Positions 1 through 11,042 of a DNA stretch of 64,000 bases are shown here, one piece after another. This stretch comes from Janthinobacterium sp. Marseille. Lineage in GTDB: Bacteria > Pseudomonadota > Gammaproteobacteria > Burkholderiales > Burkholderiaceae_D. The stretch lies in contig NC_009659.1 in NCBI RefSeq assembly GCF_000013625.1, forward strand, positions 2,418,001 through 2,482,000, given 5' to 3'. The notes below the pieces were generated by a model. That model searched no databases and had not been told where the DNA came from. It saw nothing but the letters and a program-made list of their open reading frames with translations. The first letter of the stretch is position 1; the number at the start of each line of letters is the position of its first letter. The position numbers were made by a program, and so were the translations under genes.

Positions 1-666
1 AGCCTCGCGGAAAAAACCGGCCTCATCGTCCCTATCGGCGAATGGGTACTGGATGAAGCCTGCCGCCAGATGCGCAAATGGTATGACGAGGGTTATCAGC
101 AATGGAAAATTGCCGTCAACCTGTCGTCGGTCCAGTTCAGCAATGACAATCTGGTCGAGATGGTGAAAGAAACACTGGCACGCAACAACTTGCCGGCCAC
201 TTGCCTGATGCTGGAAGTCACGGAATCAACCGCAATGCATAATGTGGAAGCCAGCCTGACTATCCTGGAACAACTGGTCAGCCTTGGTGTGGAAATTTCG
301 ATCGACGATTTCGGTACCGGTTATTCCAGCCTGCTCTACCTGAAGCGCCTGCCGGCAACCGAGTTGAAAATAGATCGCGGCTTCATACGCGACCTGGCAC
401 ACGGTTCAGACGATGCGTCTATCGTTTCCGCCATCGTTGCGCTGGGCCGCTCGCTCAATTTGCGTATCGTGGCCGAAGGTGTCGAAACCGAGAAGCAGCA
501 AGAATATCTGACCACATTGGGTTGCGACACGCTGCAAGGTTACTTCATGGGTCATCCGATGGCTTCCGAACAATTCATGGCAGCGATCAATGCACTCAAG
601 GCAGTACAACTGAACCTGCACGTGCCGGGCGCGATCGGCGGCCCAGGTTTGCAAATCCAGCATTGA
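1..666 (+). CDS. EAL-domain c-di-GMP phosphodiesterase, C-terminal part (partial at left edge)
   Basis: The reading frame is open from base 1, so the gene starts left of the window; 221 residues are visible. They form the C-terminal two thirds of an EAL domain, which hydrolyses cyclic di-GMP to pGpG. Visible are the helix before the Glu-rich strand (VTEST), the DDFGTGYSSL loop with metal- and substrate-binding Asp residues, the LKID strand with the catalytic Lys, and the VAEGVE and LQGYFMGHPM motifs. All core motifs in this part are intact, so an active phosphodiesterase is likely. The EAL tripeptide and any N-terminal sensor or GGDEF domain lie outside the window. A second EAL protein lies at 32769-35006. 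Confidence 0.9.
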   Translation, partial: SLAEKTGLIVPIGEWVLDEACRQMRKWYDEGYQQWKIAVNLSSVQFSNDNLVEMVKETLARNNLPATCLMLEVTESTAMHNVEASLTILEQLVSLGVEISIDDFGTGYSSLLYLKRLPATELKIDRGFIRDLAHGSDDASIVSAIVALGRSLNLRIVAEGVETEKQQEYLTTLGCDTLQGYFMGHPMASEQFMAAINALKAVQLNLHVPGAIGGPGLQIQH

Positions 667-669
667 TTT

Positions 670-906
670 TTATTTGGGGCAGTAGACCAGTGCCAGCGGA
701 TCGTGCAGTGATGCGCTGTAGTGCCAGGACTGATGCCACATCATGTAAGGAGTCATCACTTGGCCTTGCCCCATCTCGACGGCAAAGGCTTCCGGTATCG
801 TCGATATCCACGCAACAATTATCACTGCGGCAGCAATCGTAAACAAAACCAGTGTCAGCGCCGCCAGAAAAAGTCGGAAGATATGCGGGTTATTTACTTG
901 ATCCAT
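670..906 (-). CDS. small membrane protein, unknown function (78 aa)
   Basis: I do not recognise a family. The protein has one strongly hydrophobic segment (about residues 10-33, LFLAALTLVLFTIAAAVIIV) and a polar C-terminal tail with clustered Trp, His and Met (MTPYMMWHQSWHYS) that would lie in the periplasm or cytoplasm depending on topology. The ATG at 906 follows a good ribosome site (GGGGAGG, four bases upstream), the main reason to accept the gene. It converges on the EAL gene with a 3-base gap. The His/Met/Trp-rich tail might bind metal, but this is speculation. Confidence 0.6.
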   Translation of the reverse strand: MDQVNNPHIFRLFLAALTLVLFTIAAAVIIVAWISTIPEAFAVEMGQGQVMTPYMMWHQSWHYSASLHDPLALVYCPK

Positions 907-1047
907 ACAGCCTCCCCTTGCACAACGGCCAGCCTGCCTAAGCGATGGATTGGAGAGGCGATTCTAAATTGAAGTTATTGACGGATTCTGTACGCTGACA
1001 CACTTAAGCTGTTACTTAACTGAGACTCGTTCGTTTACAGCCATAAA

Positions 1048-1082
1048 CAAAAAGGCCTTGCTGCGAAGCAAGGCCTTTTTTA
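1048..1082. terminator. strong hairpin terminator downstream of leuA
   Basis: A perfect stem AAAAGGCCTTGC / GCAAGGCCTTTT with a six-base loop is flanked by A and T runs, so it can stop transcription from either direction. On the minus strand it lies 20 bases past the leuA stop codon. Confidence 0.9.
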
Positions 1083-1102
1083 TTCTGATTCACCTCGGAA
1101 AA

Positions 1103-2653
1103 TTACAATTGCGGGTTCAGTTTTTCTATCTTCGAATGCAATTTATTCAATGCAGAAATGTAGGCTTTGGCTGAAGCGACCACGATATCCAGGTCGGCAC
1201 CGACACCATTGACGATGCGCCCGGCCTTCGACAAGCGCATCGTTACTTCGCCTTGCGATTCGGTACCGGTTGTAATTGCATTGACCGAAAACAGCAGCAA
1301 TTCCGCACCACTCCCGACCTTGGCTTCAATCGCATTGACGATTGCATCAACCGGGCCATTGCCCTCGCCCTTGCAGCTTTCTTCCTTGCCATCGATCGAA
1401 AAGACGACATTCGCCGCCGGCTTGGAGCCGGTAGACGATTGTTGTGACAGCGAGACAAAGCTGTAGTATTCCTTTTCGTGCGATTGCTGCTCATCCGAAA
1501 CCAGCGCCATGATGTCTTCATCGAAGATATCGGATTTGCGATCAGCCAGTTCCTTGAAACGCACAAATGCAGCATCCATCTCGGCGCCGGAATCCAGCGT
1601 GATACCCAATTCTTCCAGGCGTTGCTTGAACGCATTGCGGCCCGACAATTTGCCCAGCACAATCTTGTTGGTCGTCCAGCCCACATCTTCTGCGCGCATG
1701 ATTTCATAGGTGTCACGCGCTTTCAGCACGCCATCCTGATGGATGCCCGAAGCATGCGCAAAGGCATTCGCCCCAACCACCGATTTATTCGGCTGCACTG
1801 CGAAGCCGGTGATCTGCGACACCAGCTTGGATGTAGGTACGATCTGCGTGGTATCGATACCGACTTCGAGGTTGAAGTGATCCTTGCGCGTACGCACTGC
1901 CATCACGATTTCTTCCAGCGCCGTATTACCGGCACGCTCACCGAGGCCATTGATCGTACATTCGACCTGCCGTGCGCCGCCTATCATTACACCGGCCAGC
2001 GAATTAGCCACCGCCATGCCGAGATCGTTGTGGCAGTGGACTGACCAGACTGCCTTATCAGAGTTCGGGATACGTTCGCGCAGGGTCTTGAGCATATTGC
2101 CGTACAGGCCAGGCACGCCGTAACCGACGGTATCTGCAAAGTTAATCGTGGTTGCGCCTTCCTTGATGACCGCTTCAATCACACGACACAGGAAGTCGAT
2201 ATCGGAACGGCTGCCGTCTTCCGGGCTGAATTCGATATCGTCAGTAAAGTTGCGTGCGTAACGCACCGCCATCTTCGCCTGCTCGAATACCTGGTCAGGC
2301 GTCATGCGCAACTTCTTCTCCATATGCAATGGTGAGGTCGCGAGGAATGTATGGATACGTTTGCGTTCCGCCGGTGCCAGCGCTTCCGCCGCGCGTGCAA
2401 TATCCTTGTCGTTGGCACGTGACAAGGAGCAAACCGTTGCATCCTTGATGATGCCGGAAATCGCATGGATGGATTCAAAATCCCCCTGCGAAGCAGCAGC
2501 AAAACCGGCTTCGATAATGTCTACCTTCAAACGCTCCAGCTGGCGGGCGATGCGGATTTTTTCATCCTTGGTCATCGATGCGCCGGGTGACTGTTCACCG
2601 TCGCGCAGGGTGGTATCAAATATGATGAGTTTGTTGGATGGCTGGGCAGACAT
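1103..2653 (-). CDS. leuA: 2-isopropylmalate synthase
   Basis: LeuA condenses acetyl-CoA with 2-oxoisovalerate to 2-isopropylmalate, the first committed step of leucine synthesis, in the cytoplasm. The chosen ATG at 2653 gives 516 residues beginning [20 protein letters not shown], the usual length and start for the long proteobacterial form; the open frame extends 54 codons further upstream but that part is not protein-like. Visible features are the [13 protein letters not shown] substrate motif near residue 15, the HCHNDLGMA metal-binding segment, the GLGERAGN motif, and a C-terminal regulatory domain that should give leucine feedback inhibition. It follows pssA with a 61-base gap and ends the ilv-pssA-leuA cluster at a strong terminator. 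Confidence 0.97.
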   Translation of the reverse strand: MSAQPSNKLIIFDTTLRDGEQSPGASMTKDEKIRIARQLERLKVDIIEAGFAAASQGDFESIHAISGIIKDATVCSLSRANDKDIARAAEALAPAERKRIHTFLATSPLHMEKKLRMTPDQVFEQAKMAVRYARNFTDDIEFSPEDGSRSDIDFLCRVIEAVIKEGATTINFADTVGYGVPGLYGNMLKTLRERIPNSDKAVWSVHCHNDLGMAVANSLAGVMIGGARQVECTINGLGERAGNTALEEIVMAVRTRKDHFNLEVGIDTTQIVPTSKLVSQITGFAVQPNKSVVGANAFAHASGIHQDGVLKARDTYEIMRAEDVGWTTNKIVLGKLSGRNAFKQRLEELGITLDSGAEMDAAFVRFKELADRKSDIFDEDIMALVSDEQQSHEKEYYSFVSLSQQSSTGSKPAANVVFSIDGKEESCKGEGNGPVDAIVNAIEAKVGSGAELLLFSVNAITTGTESQGEVTMRLSKAGRIVNGVGADLDIVVASAKAYISALNKLHSKIEKLNPQL

Positions 2654-2714
2654 GTTTAATCCTTGGGAATTGCGCTTTAACAATCGCGCTATAAGGTGAA
2701 AGCTATACGATAAA

Positions 2715-3602
2715 TCAATGATCGTCGTGCGGTTCGGGTTCAGTTTGTACGATACTGCTGACAGGCTTGCCTTTAGCCATGCGCCAGAAATACACGCAGT
2801 ATCCGGACAAGCCATACAGGACGAACAAGCCGAACAAGACCTTAGGAGGATCGCTGGACACCACCACGAAAGCCAGCACGATCAAGAAGATCCCGATAAA
2901 TGGCACCGACTTGCGGAAGTTGATGTCCTTGAAGCTGTAAAAAGGAACGTTGGTCACCATGGTCAGGCCCGCATACAGGGTAATGCCCCATGCGATCCAG
3001 CTCAGGTCCGGACCGGCAAAACCGAGGTCCTGCATCAACCAGATGAAACCGGCAACCAGCGCCGCTGCCGCCGGGCTGGGCAAACCTTGGAAGTAACGCT
3101 TGTCGACTACGGCGATATTGGTATTGAAGCGCGCCAGACGCAAGGCACCGCCGGCGCAATATACGAAGGCTGCCAGCCAGCCAAGCTTGCCCATATCCTG
3201 CAACGCCCAGACGTAGACCACCAGTGCCGGCGCCGCACCAAAGGAAACCATATCGGCCAGGCTGTCATACTGCGCGCCGAATTCACTTTGGGTATTGGTC
3301 AGGCGTGCCACGCGACCATCGATCGCATCCAGCACCATCGCCGCGAAAATCGCAATCGCCGCGTAATCGAACTTCTGGCTCATCGCCATCACGATGGCAT
3401 AAAAGCCGCAAAACAGTCCGGCTGTCGTAAATGCATTCGGCAGTAGGTAAATACCACGGCGGCGCAAGGTCGGGCGCGGCGCGGCGACATCCTGCGTTTC
3501 GGCGGACAAGCTTTGGTTACCCCGGGCAAGCCGGCCCAGCGGCCGTGGCTTGGCGTAAGGAACTTTGCTATTTTTCGCTTTTCGACGATTGAAACTTGAC
3601 AT
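2715..3602 (-). CDS. pssA: CDP-diacylglycerol-serine O-phosphatidyltransferase
   Basis: PssA makes phosphatidylserine from CDP-diacylglycerol and L-serine, the precursor of phosphatidylethanolamine, at the inner membrane. The 295-residue protein has a basic N-terminus of about 50 residues and then a multi-span CDP-alcohol phosphatidyltransferase domain with the signature DGRVAR, eight residues, G, three, D, three, D ([18 protein letters not shown] onward). The ATG at 3602 follows AGGATACGC, a fair ribosome site. Located between the ilv genes and leuA; the usual companion psd (decarboxylase) is not here. Confidence 0.95.
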   Translation of the reverse strand: MSSFNRRKAKNSKVPYAKPRPLGRLARGNQSLSAETQDVAAPRPTLRRRGIYLLPNAFTTAGLFCGFYAIVMAMSQKFDYAAIAIFAAMVLDAIDGRVARLTNTQSEFGAQYDSLADMVSFGAAPALVVYVWALQDMGKLGWLAAFVYCAGGALRLARFNTNIAVVDKRYFQGLPSPAAAALVAGFIWLMQDLGFAGPDLSWIAWGITLYAGLTMVTNVPFYSFKDINFRKSVPFIGIFLIVLAFVVVSSDPPKVLFGLFVLYGLSGYCVYFWRMAKGKPVSSIVQTEPEPHDDH

Positions 3603-3736
3603 GCGTATCCTGTTTTCAGCTAGCGCTATGGATGGAGGATCAGGAGGCGTAGTGTATCAGACGGGCAATGCAACCGGCTGACAGCCACCATAAACATCAC
3701 ATAATTCTTGCCCTGCAACAGGGACAGGAATGCGCT

Positions 3737-3773
3737 AAAAACGACAATGGCCGCTACCAGCGGCAGCGGCCAT
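3737..3773 (-). terminator. terminator downstream of the SIMPL gene
   Basis: Read on the minus strand, a nine-base stem ATGGCCGCT / AGCGGCCAT with a nine-base loop is followed by TGTCGTTTTT. It separates the SIMPL gene from pssA. A further small inverted repeat (CCATATCG / CGATATGG) lies just upstream at about 3797-3824. Confidence 0.7.
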
Positions 3774-3832
3774 CAACAGATTTTATGCTGCAGTGCCATA
3801 TCGAGGCCCCGGCCCCGATATGGCGCGCAGTC

Positions 3833-4582
3833 TTAACGGAACTTGACCTTGCCTACGACACGCATATTCAGCGTGGTTTCACCAGGTTCAAAACTGGGTT
3901 CTTCAACCGGTGCCGCATCGGCTGCCATAGAAGCACGCATCATCTTCGGTGCAGCAGCCATTTCCTGCGCATAATTACCGGAACCCTCAAAATCCACGGT
4001 ATCCATCACTGCATCGGCCGGATTACGCCCCATTGCACGCGCAATCGCCGCGGTACGTTCGGTCAGGTTTTTATAGGTTGCATCGATACGCTCTGCATCC
4101 AATTTCTTCGCAGTCGCGTCGGTCAAGCCGAATTGCAGGCCGTTCAGTGCCAGCACGCCCTGCGCTGCAGAGACAGTCTTAGGCAATGCACTCAGATTGG
4201 TGGTTTTGACTTCCAGATACTGGCCGACACGCCATGCAGTAGGCTGGCGCGCTTTATTGGACTGGCGCGGCTGGTCTTCCGGATAGACCGCATAGGTGTA
4301 ATAGCCACGTGTACTCAGCACGGCTTGTGGATCGGCTTTACGCACGATCTCGGTACCCTGCTTCATTTTTTGATTTACGCGCGATGCTGCCGCCGCTTTG
4401 TCCTTGTCCTGCTCTTCGACCATCAGGGTCAGGCGCGCTTCGTCATTCGCGTGTTTGACTTCGCCGTAAGCAGGAACGATGACCAGGGTGCCCGTCGTTT
4501 GTACCGGCGCTGGTGACTGTGCAAATGCAGTCGCACTCGCGGCTACGCAACCAAGGGCCAGCAGGGTTTTGAATTGTGACAT
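3833..4582 (-). CDS. secreted SIMPL-domain (DUF541) protein
   Basis: The ATG at 4582 (ribosome site GGGAG, seven bases upstream) gives 249 residues starting with a clear Sec signal peptide, MSQFKTLLALGCVAASATAFAQ, cut after AFA-Q. The mature part is a SIMPL (DUF541) domain, seen in periplasmic or outer-membrane proteins such as YggE; the opening GTLVIVPAYGEVKHANDEA matches the family's first strands. Its role is not established; YggE relatives are linked to oxidative stress. The frame runs open 28 codons upstream but the signal peptide fixes the start. It has its own terminator and sits where I would expect psd in related genomes. Confidence 0.85.
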   Translation of the reverse strand: MSQFKTLLALGCVAASATAFAQSPAPVQTTGTLVIVPAYGEVKHANDEARLTLMVEEQDKDKAAAASRVNQKMKQGTEIVRKADPQAVLSTRGYYTYAVYPEDQPRQSNKARQPTAWRVGQYLEVKTTNLSALPKTVSAAQGVLALNGLQFGLTDATAKKLDAERIDATYKNLTERTAAIARAMGRNPADAVMDTVDFEGSGNYAQEMAAAPKMMRASMAADAAPVEEPSFEPGETTLNMRVVGKVKFR

Positions 4583-4730
4583 GTGATATCTCCCAAAAAA
4601 ACGTAAAAGAAAGGCAAGCTGCGATTCGACAGCCAGCTTATTGCTTAAGTTCTTTCTGACCAGCAATCGTCACACTTTTTTACAAGATTCGGTAATTTGT
4701 TTTTAGCGATCCAAGGCACGTGAGGGCGAA

Positions 4731-4793
4731 AAAAAGCCACGCTAGTGCGTGGCTTTTCGTCCGAGCGCGGGATGTGCTTTCAAGCACATCCCG
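4731..4793 (-). terminator. tandem hairpins downstream of ilvC
   Basis: Two stem-loops follow the ilvC stop on the minus strand: CGGGATGTGCTT / AAGCACATCCCG (4768-4793), then AAAAGCCACGC / GCGTGGCTTTT (4732-4757) flanked by T and A runs. The second is a standard intrinsic terminator usable in both directions. Confidence 0.85.
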
Positions 4794-4822
4794 AATGATG
4801 CCCGGCTTAAGATCCAAGAATC

Positions 4823-6368
<1,546 letters not shown>

Positions 6369-6372
<4 letters not shown>

Positions 6373-8120
6373 AGATCCTCCGAACCCAACAGCATTTCAG
6401 TCAAACCCTTGCCTGTCTTGACCATAGGCCAGACGTTTTCGGTTTGATCCGTAATGAAATTCATGAATACCAGTCGGTCTTTCATGTCGAACGCTTCTTT
6501 CAGTGCGCCATCGACATCAGCCGGATTTTCGATCTTCATACCAACGTGACCGTAAGACTCAACCAGCTTGTTAAAGTCAGGCAGGGAATCCATGTAGGAC
6601 TCGGAATAACGTGAACCGTATTCCAGCTGTTGCCACTGACGAACCATACCGAGGAAGCGATTGTTCAACAGGATGATTTTTGGTGTCAGGTGGTATTGCT
6701 TGCAAGTCGCCAGTTCCTGGATACACATCTGGATCGACGCTTCACCGGTAATACAAGCGACGGTCGCATCAGGATTCGCCTTTTGCACGCCCATTGCGTA
6801 TGGCAAGCCAACGCCCATGGTGCCGAGGCCGCCCGAGTTGATCCAGCGACGTGGCTTGTTGAACGGATAGTATTGCGCCGCCCACATTTGATGCTGACCA
6901 ACGTCCGAGGTGATGAATGCATCGCCCTTGGTGACTTCCCAGACTTTCTGGATCACCGATTGCGGTTTGATGACTTCGGTCGAATCAGTGAACTTCAGGC
7001 AATCGCGCTTGCGCCATTCGTTGATCTGTTTCCACCAGGCTGACAAAGCAACGCTGTTCGGTTTGGCATCTGCCGCATCCAGTTGAGCCAGCAATTCAAC
7101 CAGCACTTCCTTGACGTTGCCGACGATAGGAATATCAACCTTGACGCGCTTCGAGATCGACGATGGGTCGATGTCGATGTGAATGATCTTGCGCGGTGTA
7201 GCGGAAAAATGTTTTGGATTGCCGATCACGCGGTCATCGAAACGCGCGCCGATAGCGATCATGACGTCCGAGTGCTGCATCGCCATGTTGGCTTCGTAGG
7301 TGCCGTGCATACCAGGCATACCGACGAATTTGTCGCTCGAGGCTTTGTATGCACCGAGACCCATCAGGGTATTGGTACATGGATAGCCGAGACGATCCAC
7401 CAGTCGATTCAGTTCTTCCGACGCATTCGCCAGGATCACACCGCCACCGGTGTAAATCATCGGCCGTTCAGCTTGCAACAAGAGCTGTACTGCTTTGCGA
7501 ATTTGACCGGAATGACCTTTGTCGACCGGCTTGTACGAGCGCATTTCGACTTCTTTCGGATACTCGAACACGCACTTGTGCATCGTGATGTCTTTAGGGA
7601 TGTCGATCAAAACCGGACCTGGACGGCCGGTGGTCGCGATGAAGAAAGCTTTCTTCATGGTCGCTGCCAGATCCTTGACATCCTTGACGAGGAAATTGTG
7701 TTTCACGCATGGACGCGTAATACCGACGGTATCGCATTCCTGGAATGCATCCAGGCCGATCGCGTGCGAAGGCACCTGACCGGAAATGACGATCATCGGA
7801 ATCGAATCCATATACGCAGTCGCCAAACCGGTAACTGCATTCGTCACACCAGGACCAGAGGTCACCAGGCAAACGCCGATTTTGTTGGAGCTGCGGGAAT
7901 ATGCGTCAGCAGCATGCACGGCGGCCTGTTCATGGCGCACCAGGATATGCTGGAATTTGCTGTGGTTGAAGATCGCGTCGTAGATATACAGCACTGCGCC
8001 GCCAGGATAGCCGAACACATGTTCAACACCTTCTTCGGCCAGGCAACGGACAACGATTTCGGCGCCGGTTAATTCTTCGCCGATTTTATTATTGCTGCTA
8101 GTACTTGTTTCAGAGGTCAT
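6369..8120 (-). CDS. ilvI: acetolactate synthase large (catalytic) subunit
   Basis: The 583-residue catalytic subunit joins pyruvate to pyruvate or 2-oxobutyrate using thiamine diphosphate, Mg and FAD. Visible are the N-terminal GYPGGAVLYIYDA loop, the catalytic Glu in LVRHEQAAVHAADAY, the central FAD-binding region (GARFDDRVIGN), and a C-terminal ThDP site with the GEASIQMC and LNNRFLGMVRQWQ motifs; the usual GDG..N motif appears as GEAS, common in this branch. The ATG at 8120 follows AAAGGA eight bases upstream. First gene of the ilvI-ilvH-ilvC set, with a 516-base region upstream. Confidence 0.96.
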
Positions 8121-8636
8121 GCTAACGTCCTTTCAAGGTCCATTGGAAATTGATCGGATGCTCTCTCCTGATGAAACCGCTTGATGCTCCAGTGCTTAGG
8201 CGTCCCTTTTTTGTGCGGTCACGCCGATTCGTCACACATCTGTGAATGTGTTTCAAAAAGACGCTTAACGCGACTCGTTCAGCCAGAGGTTCTGGGGCAA
8301 TGACGGATTTCTCGCGCTTGTGGCACGGGTTAGAGCAAACAGCTTTCAAATTGTTTGAAGCGCGTCTCTCAACAAGATTGCATCATGCGCAATATGCGGA
8401 AAGACCATGGGTACCCTTTGAGATGGTAAGGGGAACGATACGTTACTGCGTTGCACAATATTGGTCAAGCTAAATCGCTGGAAAGCTGTGTGGAATCAAT
8501 GATTTTGCGCAAAAAACACCCGCAAACGAGGCTTTTTTGCTAGCATGCGTGCAGTTTAAAAACGTGATCGTCAAATTGTTAAGACATCTCATCCCGAAAC
8601 ACCCTAGGCAGCGTTCACTCGAATGCGCTGCATCCA
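8121..8636. other. 516-base divergent intergenic region between ilvI and the sigma-factor gene
   Basis: This stretch must carry the promoters of ilvI (minus) and of the sigma-factor gene (plus). I see no convincing leader peptide rich in Ile/Leu/Val codons. A weak AT-rich inverted repeat (GCAAAAAA ... TTTTTTGC) lies at about 8510-8541. The open frames inside have no ribosome site and no recognisable product, so I call none. Confidence 0.5.
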
Positions 8637-9206
8637 ATGGCAACTGATAAAGAACTTTCGGATTTTCTCGAAGATGTCGAACGCCGCGCCTTCAAACAGG
8701 CGGTGTACGCGGTTCGCAAGGAAGAATCGGCTCTGGACATCGTCCAGGACGCCATGATCAAGCTCGCTGAGAAATACGGCGACAAGCCCGCCCCCGAACT
8801 ACCGATGCTGTTCCAGCGCATCCTGCAAAATACCATTCGCGACTACTTCCGGCGTGAAAAAGTCCGCACTTCATGGATCAGCCTGTTTTCCAGTTTTGGC
8901 AACAAACAGGAAGACCAGGAAAATTTCGATGCAATGGATATGATAGAGGCAGAGGAAGGCAGCTATGGCGCCGAGACCGGGCTGGTCAAGCTGGAACGCA
9001 AGCAGGTACTCGAATTCATAGAACATGAAGTACAAAATCTCCCATCACGTCAACGAGAAGCCTTCCTGATGCGTTATTGGCAGGATCTGAACGTGGCAGA
9101 AACTGCCGCCGTAATGGGATGCTCTGAAGGAAGTGTGAAAACGCACTGTTCCCGTGCAACGCATGCCTTGGCTCAGGCGCTCAAAGCCAAAGGAATTTAC
9201 CTATGA
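8637..9206 (+). CDS. ECF-type RNA polymerase sigma factor
   Basis: The 189-residue protein has sigma region 2 (about residues 15-85, ALDIVQDAMIKLAEKY and IRDYFRREKVR) and region 4 (about 125-185, LPSRQREAFLMRYWQDL with the helix-turn-helix AETAAVMGCSEGSVKTHCSR). It lacks regions 1 and 3, so it belongs to the extracytoplasmic-function family. Its stop overlaps the next start by four bases (ATGA). The linked membrane protein (9203-9610) is a natural candidate for its anti-sigma partner, and a DUF3106 and an RDD protein follow. The inducing signal cannot be read from sequence. Confidence 0.9.
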   Translation: MATDKELSDFLEDVERRAFKQAVYAVRKEESALDIVQDAMIKLAEKYGDKPAPELPMLFQRILQNTIRDYFRREKVRTSWISLFSSFGNKQEDQENFDAMDMIEAEEGSYGAETGLVKLERKQVLEFIEHEVQNLPSRQREAFLMRYWQDLNVAETAAVMGCSEGSVKTHCSRATHALAQALKAKGIYL

Positions 9207-9610
9207 AAACCAAAGAACTGGACCTCGCATACAAACTGCGCCATGCGCTGGATGAAAGCGCCAATCAGGTGTCGGCAAATACCGCCGAACGCCTGGCATC
9301 TGCGCGCAACATCGCCTTATCCCGCAAAAAACAGGGCATTACAGCCCCGGCTTTTGCGGCGCAGCCCGCGCTGGCATCCTATGGTGGCGCACCGTCGTCG
9401 GATCACCGCTGGGCCTGGTTGGGTCGCATGGGCTTGCTGGTACCGCTGGCCGCCCTGGTTTTTGGTTTGGTCGGCGCCTATCAGTTTGAACAACAACAGC
9501 AAATCATGGATTCCGCATCGATTGATGCTGAAGTATTAACTGACGATTTGCCAATATCGGCTTATCTCGATCACGGTTTTGATGCATTTTTGGCAAAAGG
9601 GGACAAATAG
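9203..9610 (+). CDS. DUF3619 membrane protein, candidate anti-sigma factor
   Basis: The 135-residue protein starts with an amphipathic helical cytoplasmic part (about residues 1-65, with an SANTAERLASARNIALSRKK stretch), has one transmembrane segment (about 75-92, MGLLVPLAALVFGLVGAY) and a short acidic periplasmic tail. It resembles the DUF3619 family, found behind ECF sigma genes in Burkholderiales. The layout, single-span with a cytoplasmic N-terminal helix region, plus the ATGA overlap with the sigma gene, suggests control of the sigma factor; this is an inference from context. Confidence 0.8.
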   Translation: MKTKELDLAYKLRHALDESANQVSANTAERLASARNIALSRKKQGITAPAFAAQPALASYGGAPSSDHRWAWLGRMGLLVPLAALVFGLVGAYQFEQQQQIMDSASIDAEVLTDDLPISAYLDHGFDAFLAKGDK

Positions 9611-9612
9611 GC

Positions 9613-10323
9613 ATGAAGGCATGGATTTTTTCCCTGAATACAAAATCTCTCGGGAAAATCACTACTACCCTCTTCGCCTTGTCTCTTGCATATACCGGTG
9701 CAACGCAAGCGGTGCCGAGTAGCGCGCCGACTTTTGCTCCAAGCGCAACACCGGCCACCGCTACCAACCCGAAACCGATCGCAAAAGCGATACCACCCAC
9801 CAGTAAAACCACGAACAAATCCGAGTGGAACAAACTCACGCCGGCGCAAAAACAAGCGTTGGCACCATTGGCTGCCGACTGGGGCAAACTGGATTCATTC
9901 CGCAAGGAAAAATGGCTGGAACTGGCGAATCGCTTCACGAGCATGACGCCGCCTGAACAGGAACGCATGCAGGAACGCATGCGCGACTGGGTCAAGCTGA
10001 CTCCGGACCAAAGACGGCTGGCGCGCGAAAACTATAATCGCGCAAAAAAACTGAATGCCGAACAGAAGGCCAAACAGTGGGAAGAGTATCAACAGCTGTC
10101 TGACGAAAAGAAAAAACAGCTGGCAGAAACCGCCACGCCACAAAAACGCATTGTGAATCCGCCGCGGCTAAGCAACGGCCAGACGAATGGCCAAACCCAG
10201 GCGAAAGTTGCGGTAAAACCGACGCCGGCCAAGCAACCAGTGCCGCGCCTGGAAGCAATTCAACCATCATTGCCACCACCAGCACCCGTGCCGGTGACAC
10301 CGCCTACGGTACAATCACAGTAA
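9613..10323 (+). CDS. DUF3106 secreted/periplasmic protein
   Basis: The 236-residue protein starts two bases after the DUF3619 stop. It has a signal-like N-terminus (about residues 15-33, ending ATQAVP), then a low-complexity Ala/Pro/Thr linker and a charged helical domain with repeated L(T/S)P(A/D)Q..AL..L.. W units (KLTPAQKQALAPLAADW; MTPPEQERMQERMRDW; KLTPDQRRLARENY; QLSDEKKKQL), typical of DUF3106. The C-terminus is Pro/Gln-rich. The repeated motif recalls Spy/CpxP-like periplasmic helix proteins, so an envelope-stress role together with the sigma factor is plausible but unproven. Confidence 0.8.
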   Translation: MKAWIFSLNTKSLGKITTTLFALSLAYTGATQAVPSSAPTFAPSATPATATNPKPIAKAIPPTSKTTNKSEWNKLTPAQKQALAPLAADWGKLDSFRKEKWLELANRFTSMTPPEQERMQERMRDWVKLTPDQRRLARENYNRAKKLNAEQKAKQWEEYQQLSDEKKKQLAETATPQKRIVNPPRLSNGQTNGQTQAKVAVKPTPAKQPVPRLEAIQPSLPPPAPVPVTPPTVQSQ

Positions 10324-10344
10324 AACTGCTACCGTCCTCGCCTT

Positions 10345-10842
10345 ATGTCATTGAACAGCTCCGATACGCCAACGATCAAACGCCGCCTGACCACAATGAT
10401 GTATGAAGGCGTACTGCTATTCGGCGTCGTCGCAATTGCCGCCCTGCTGTTCTCCACTATTTTCCAGCAACGCCACGCCCTCTATCTGCGCCATGCACTG
10501 CAGTACTGGCTATTCTTTGTCGTCGGCGCTTATTTCGTCTGGTTCTGGATCCATAGCGGCCAGACCCTGCCAATGAAAACATGGCGCATCCGTCTGCTTA
10601 CAGTTGATGACCAGACCCTGAGTTTCAAACACGCCGTCGCGCGTTATTTCCTCGCCTGGCTATGGTTCCTGCCCGGCCTCGCGATAGCCTGGGCTCTGGA
10701 TGCCAAGGCATGGACGTCGGTGGCTATCGTGTGTGCGAATATCGCAGCATGGGCGCTCGCTGCCTATATACATCCGAGCCGCCAGTTCCTGCATGACCGC
10801 ATCGCCGGCACCAAGCTGGTCCAGCTCAGCAAAATCAAATAA
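10345..10842 (+). CDS. RDD-family integral membrane protein
   Basis: A 165-residue protein with four likely membrane spans (about residues 20-42, 52-70, 92-112, 118-135) and the family signature: Arg in the first part (IKRRLTTMMYEGVLL), GQTLPMKTWRIRLL after span two, and the C-terminal HDRIAGTKLV in which the conserved Asp lies. RDD proteins are of unsettled function; some are linked to ion or osmolyte movement. It follows the DUF3106 gene by 21 bases and probably belongs to the same transcript. Confidence 0.88.
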   Translation: MSLNSSDTPTIKRRLTTMMYEGVLLFGVVAIAALLFSTIFQQRHALYLRHALQYWLFFVVGAYFVWFWIHSGQTLPMKTWRIRLLTVDDQTLSFKHAVARYFLAWLWFLPGLAIAWALDAKAWTSVAIVCANIAAWALAAYIHPSRQFLHDRIAGTKLVQLSKIK

Positions 10843-11042
10843 GCCTGCACCTGCCGGCCATCGTCTTTCCAACATCTCAAGCTGGATGTCGAGATGCCCC
10901 ATCCTCCCTATTTGCAGTCAAAAATGAATCTTGTTGATTTCTTACGGTCAATTACAATGAGCTGTAAGTTCAGTACCCATCTTGATTGACGCGTCATGCC
11001 TGCTCAGGCATTTTTGTTTAACAAAAAAAGTGGAGAAGTCAC

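Noticed and set aside
8122..8349. 75-codon minus-strand frame upstream of ilvI as a possible attenuator leader peptide
   Set aside because: No run of Ile, Leu or Val codons, no ribosome site and no clear terminator/antiterminator pair.
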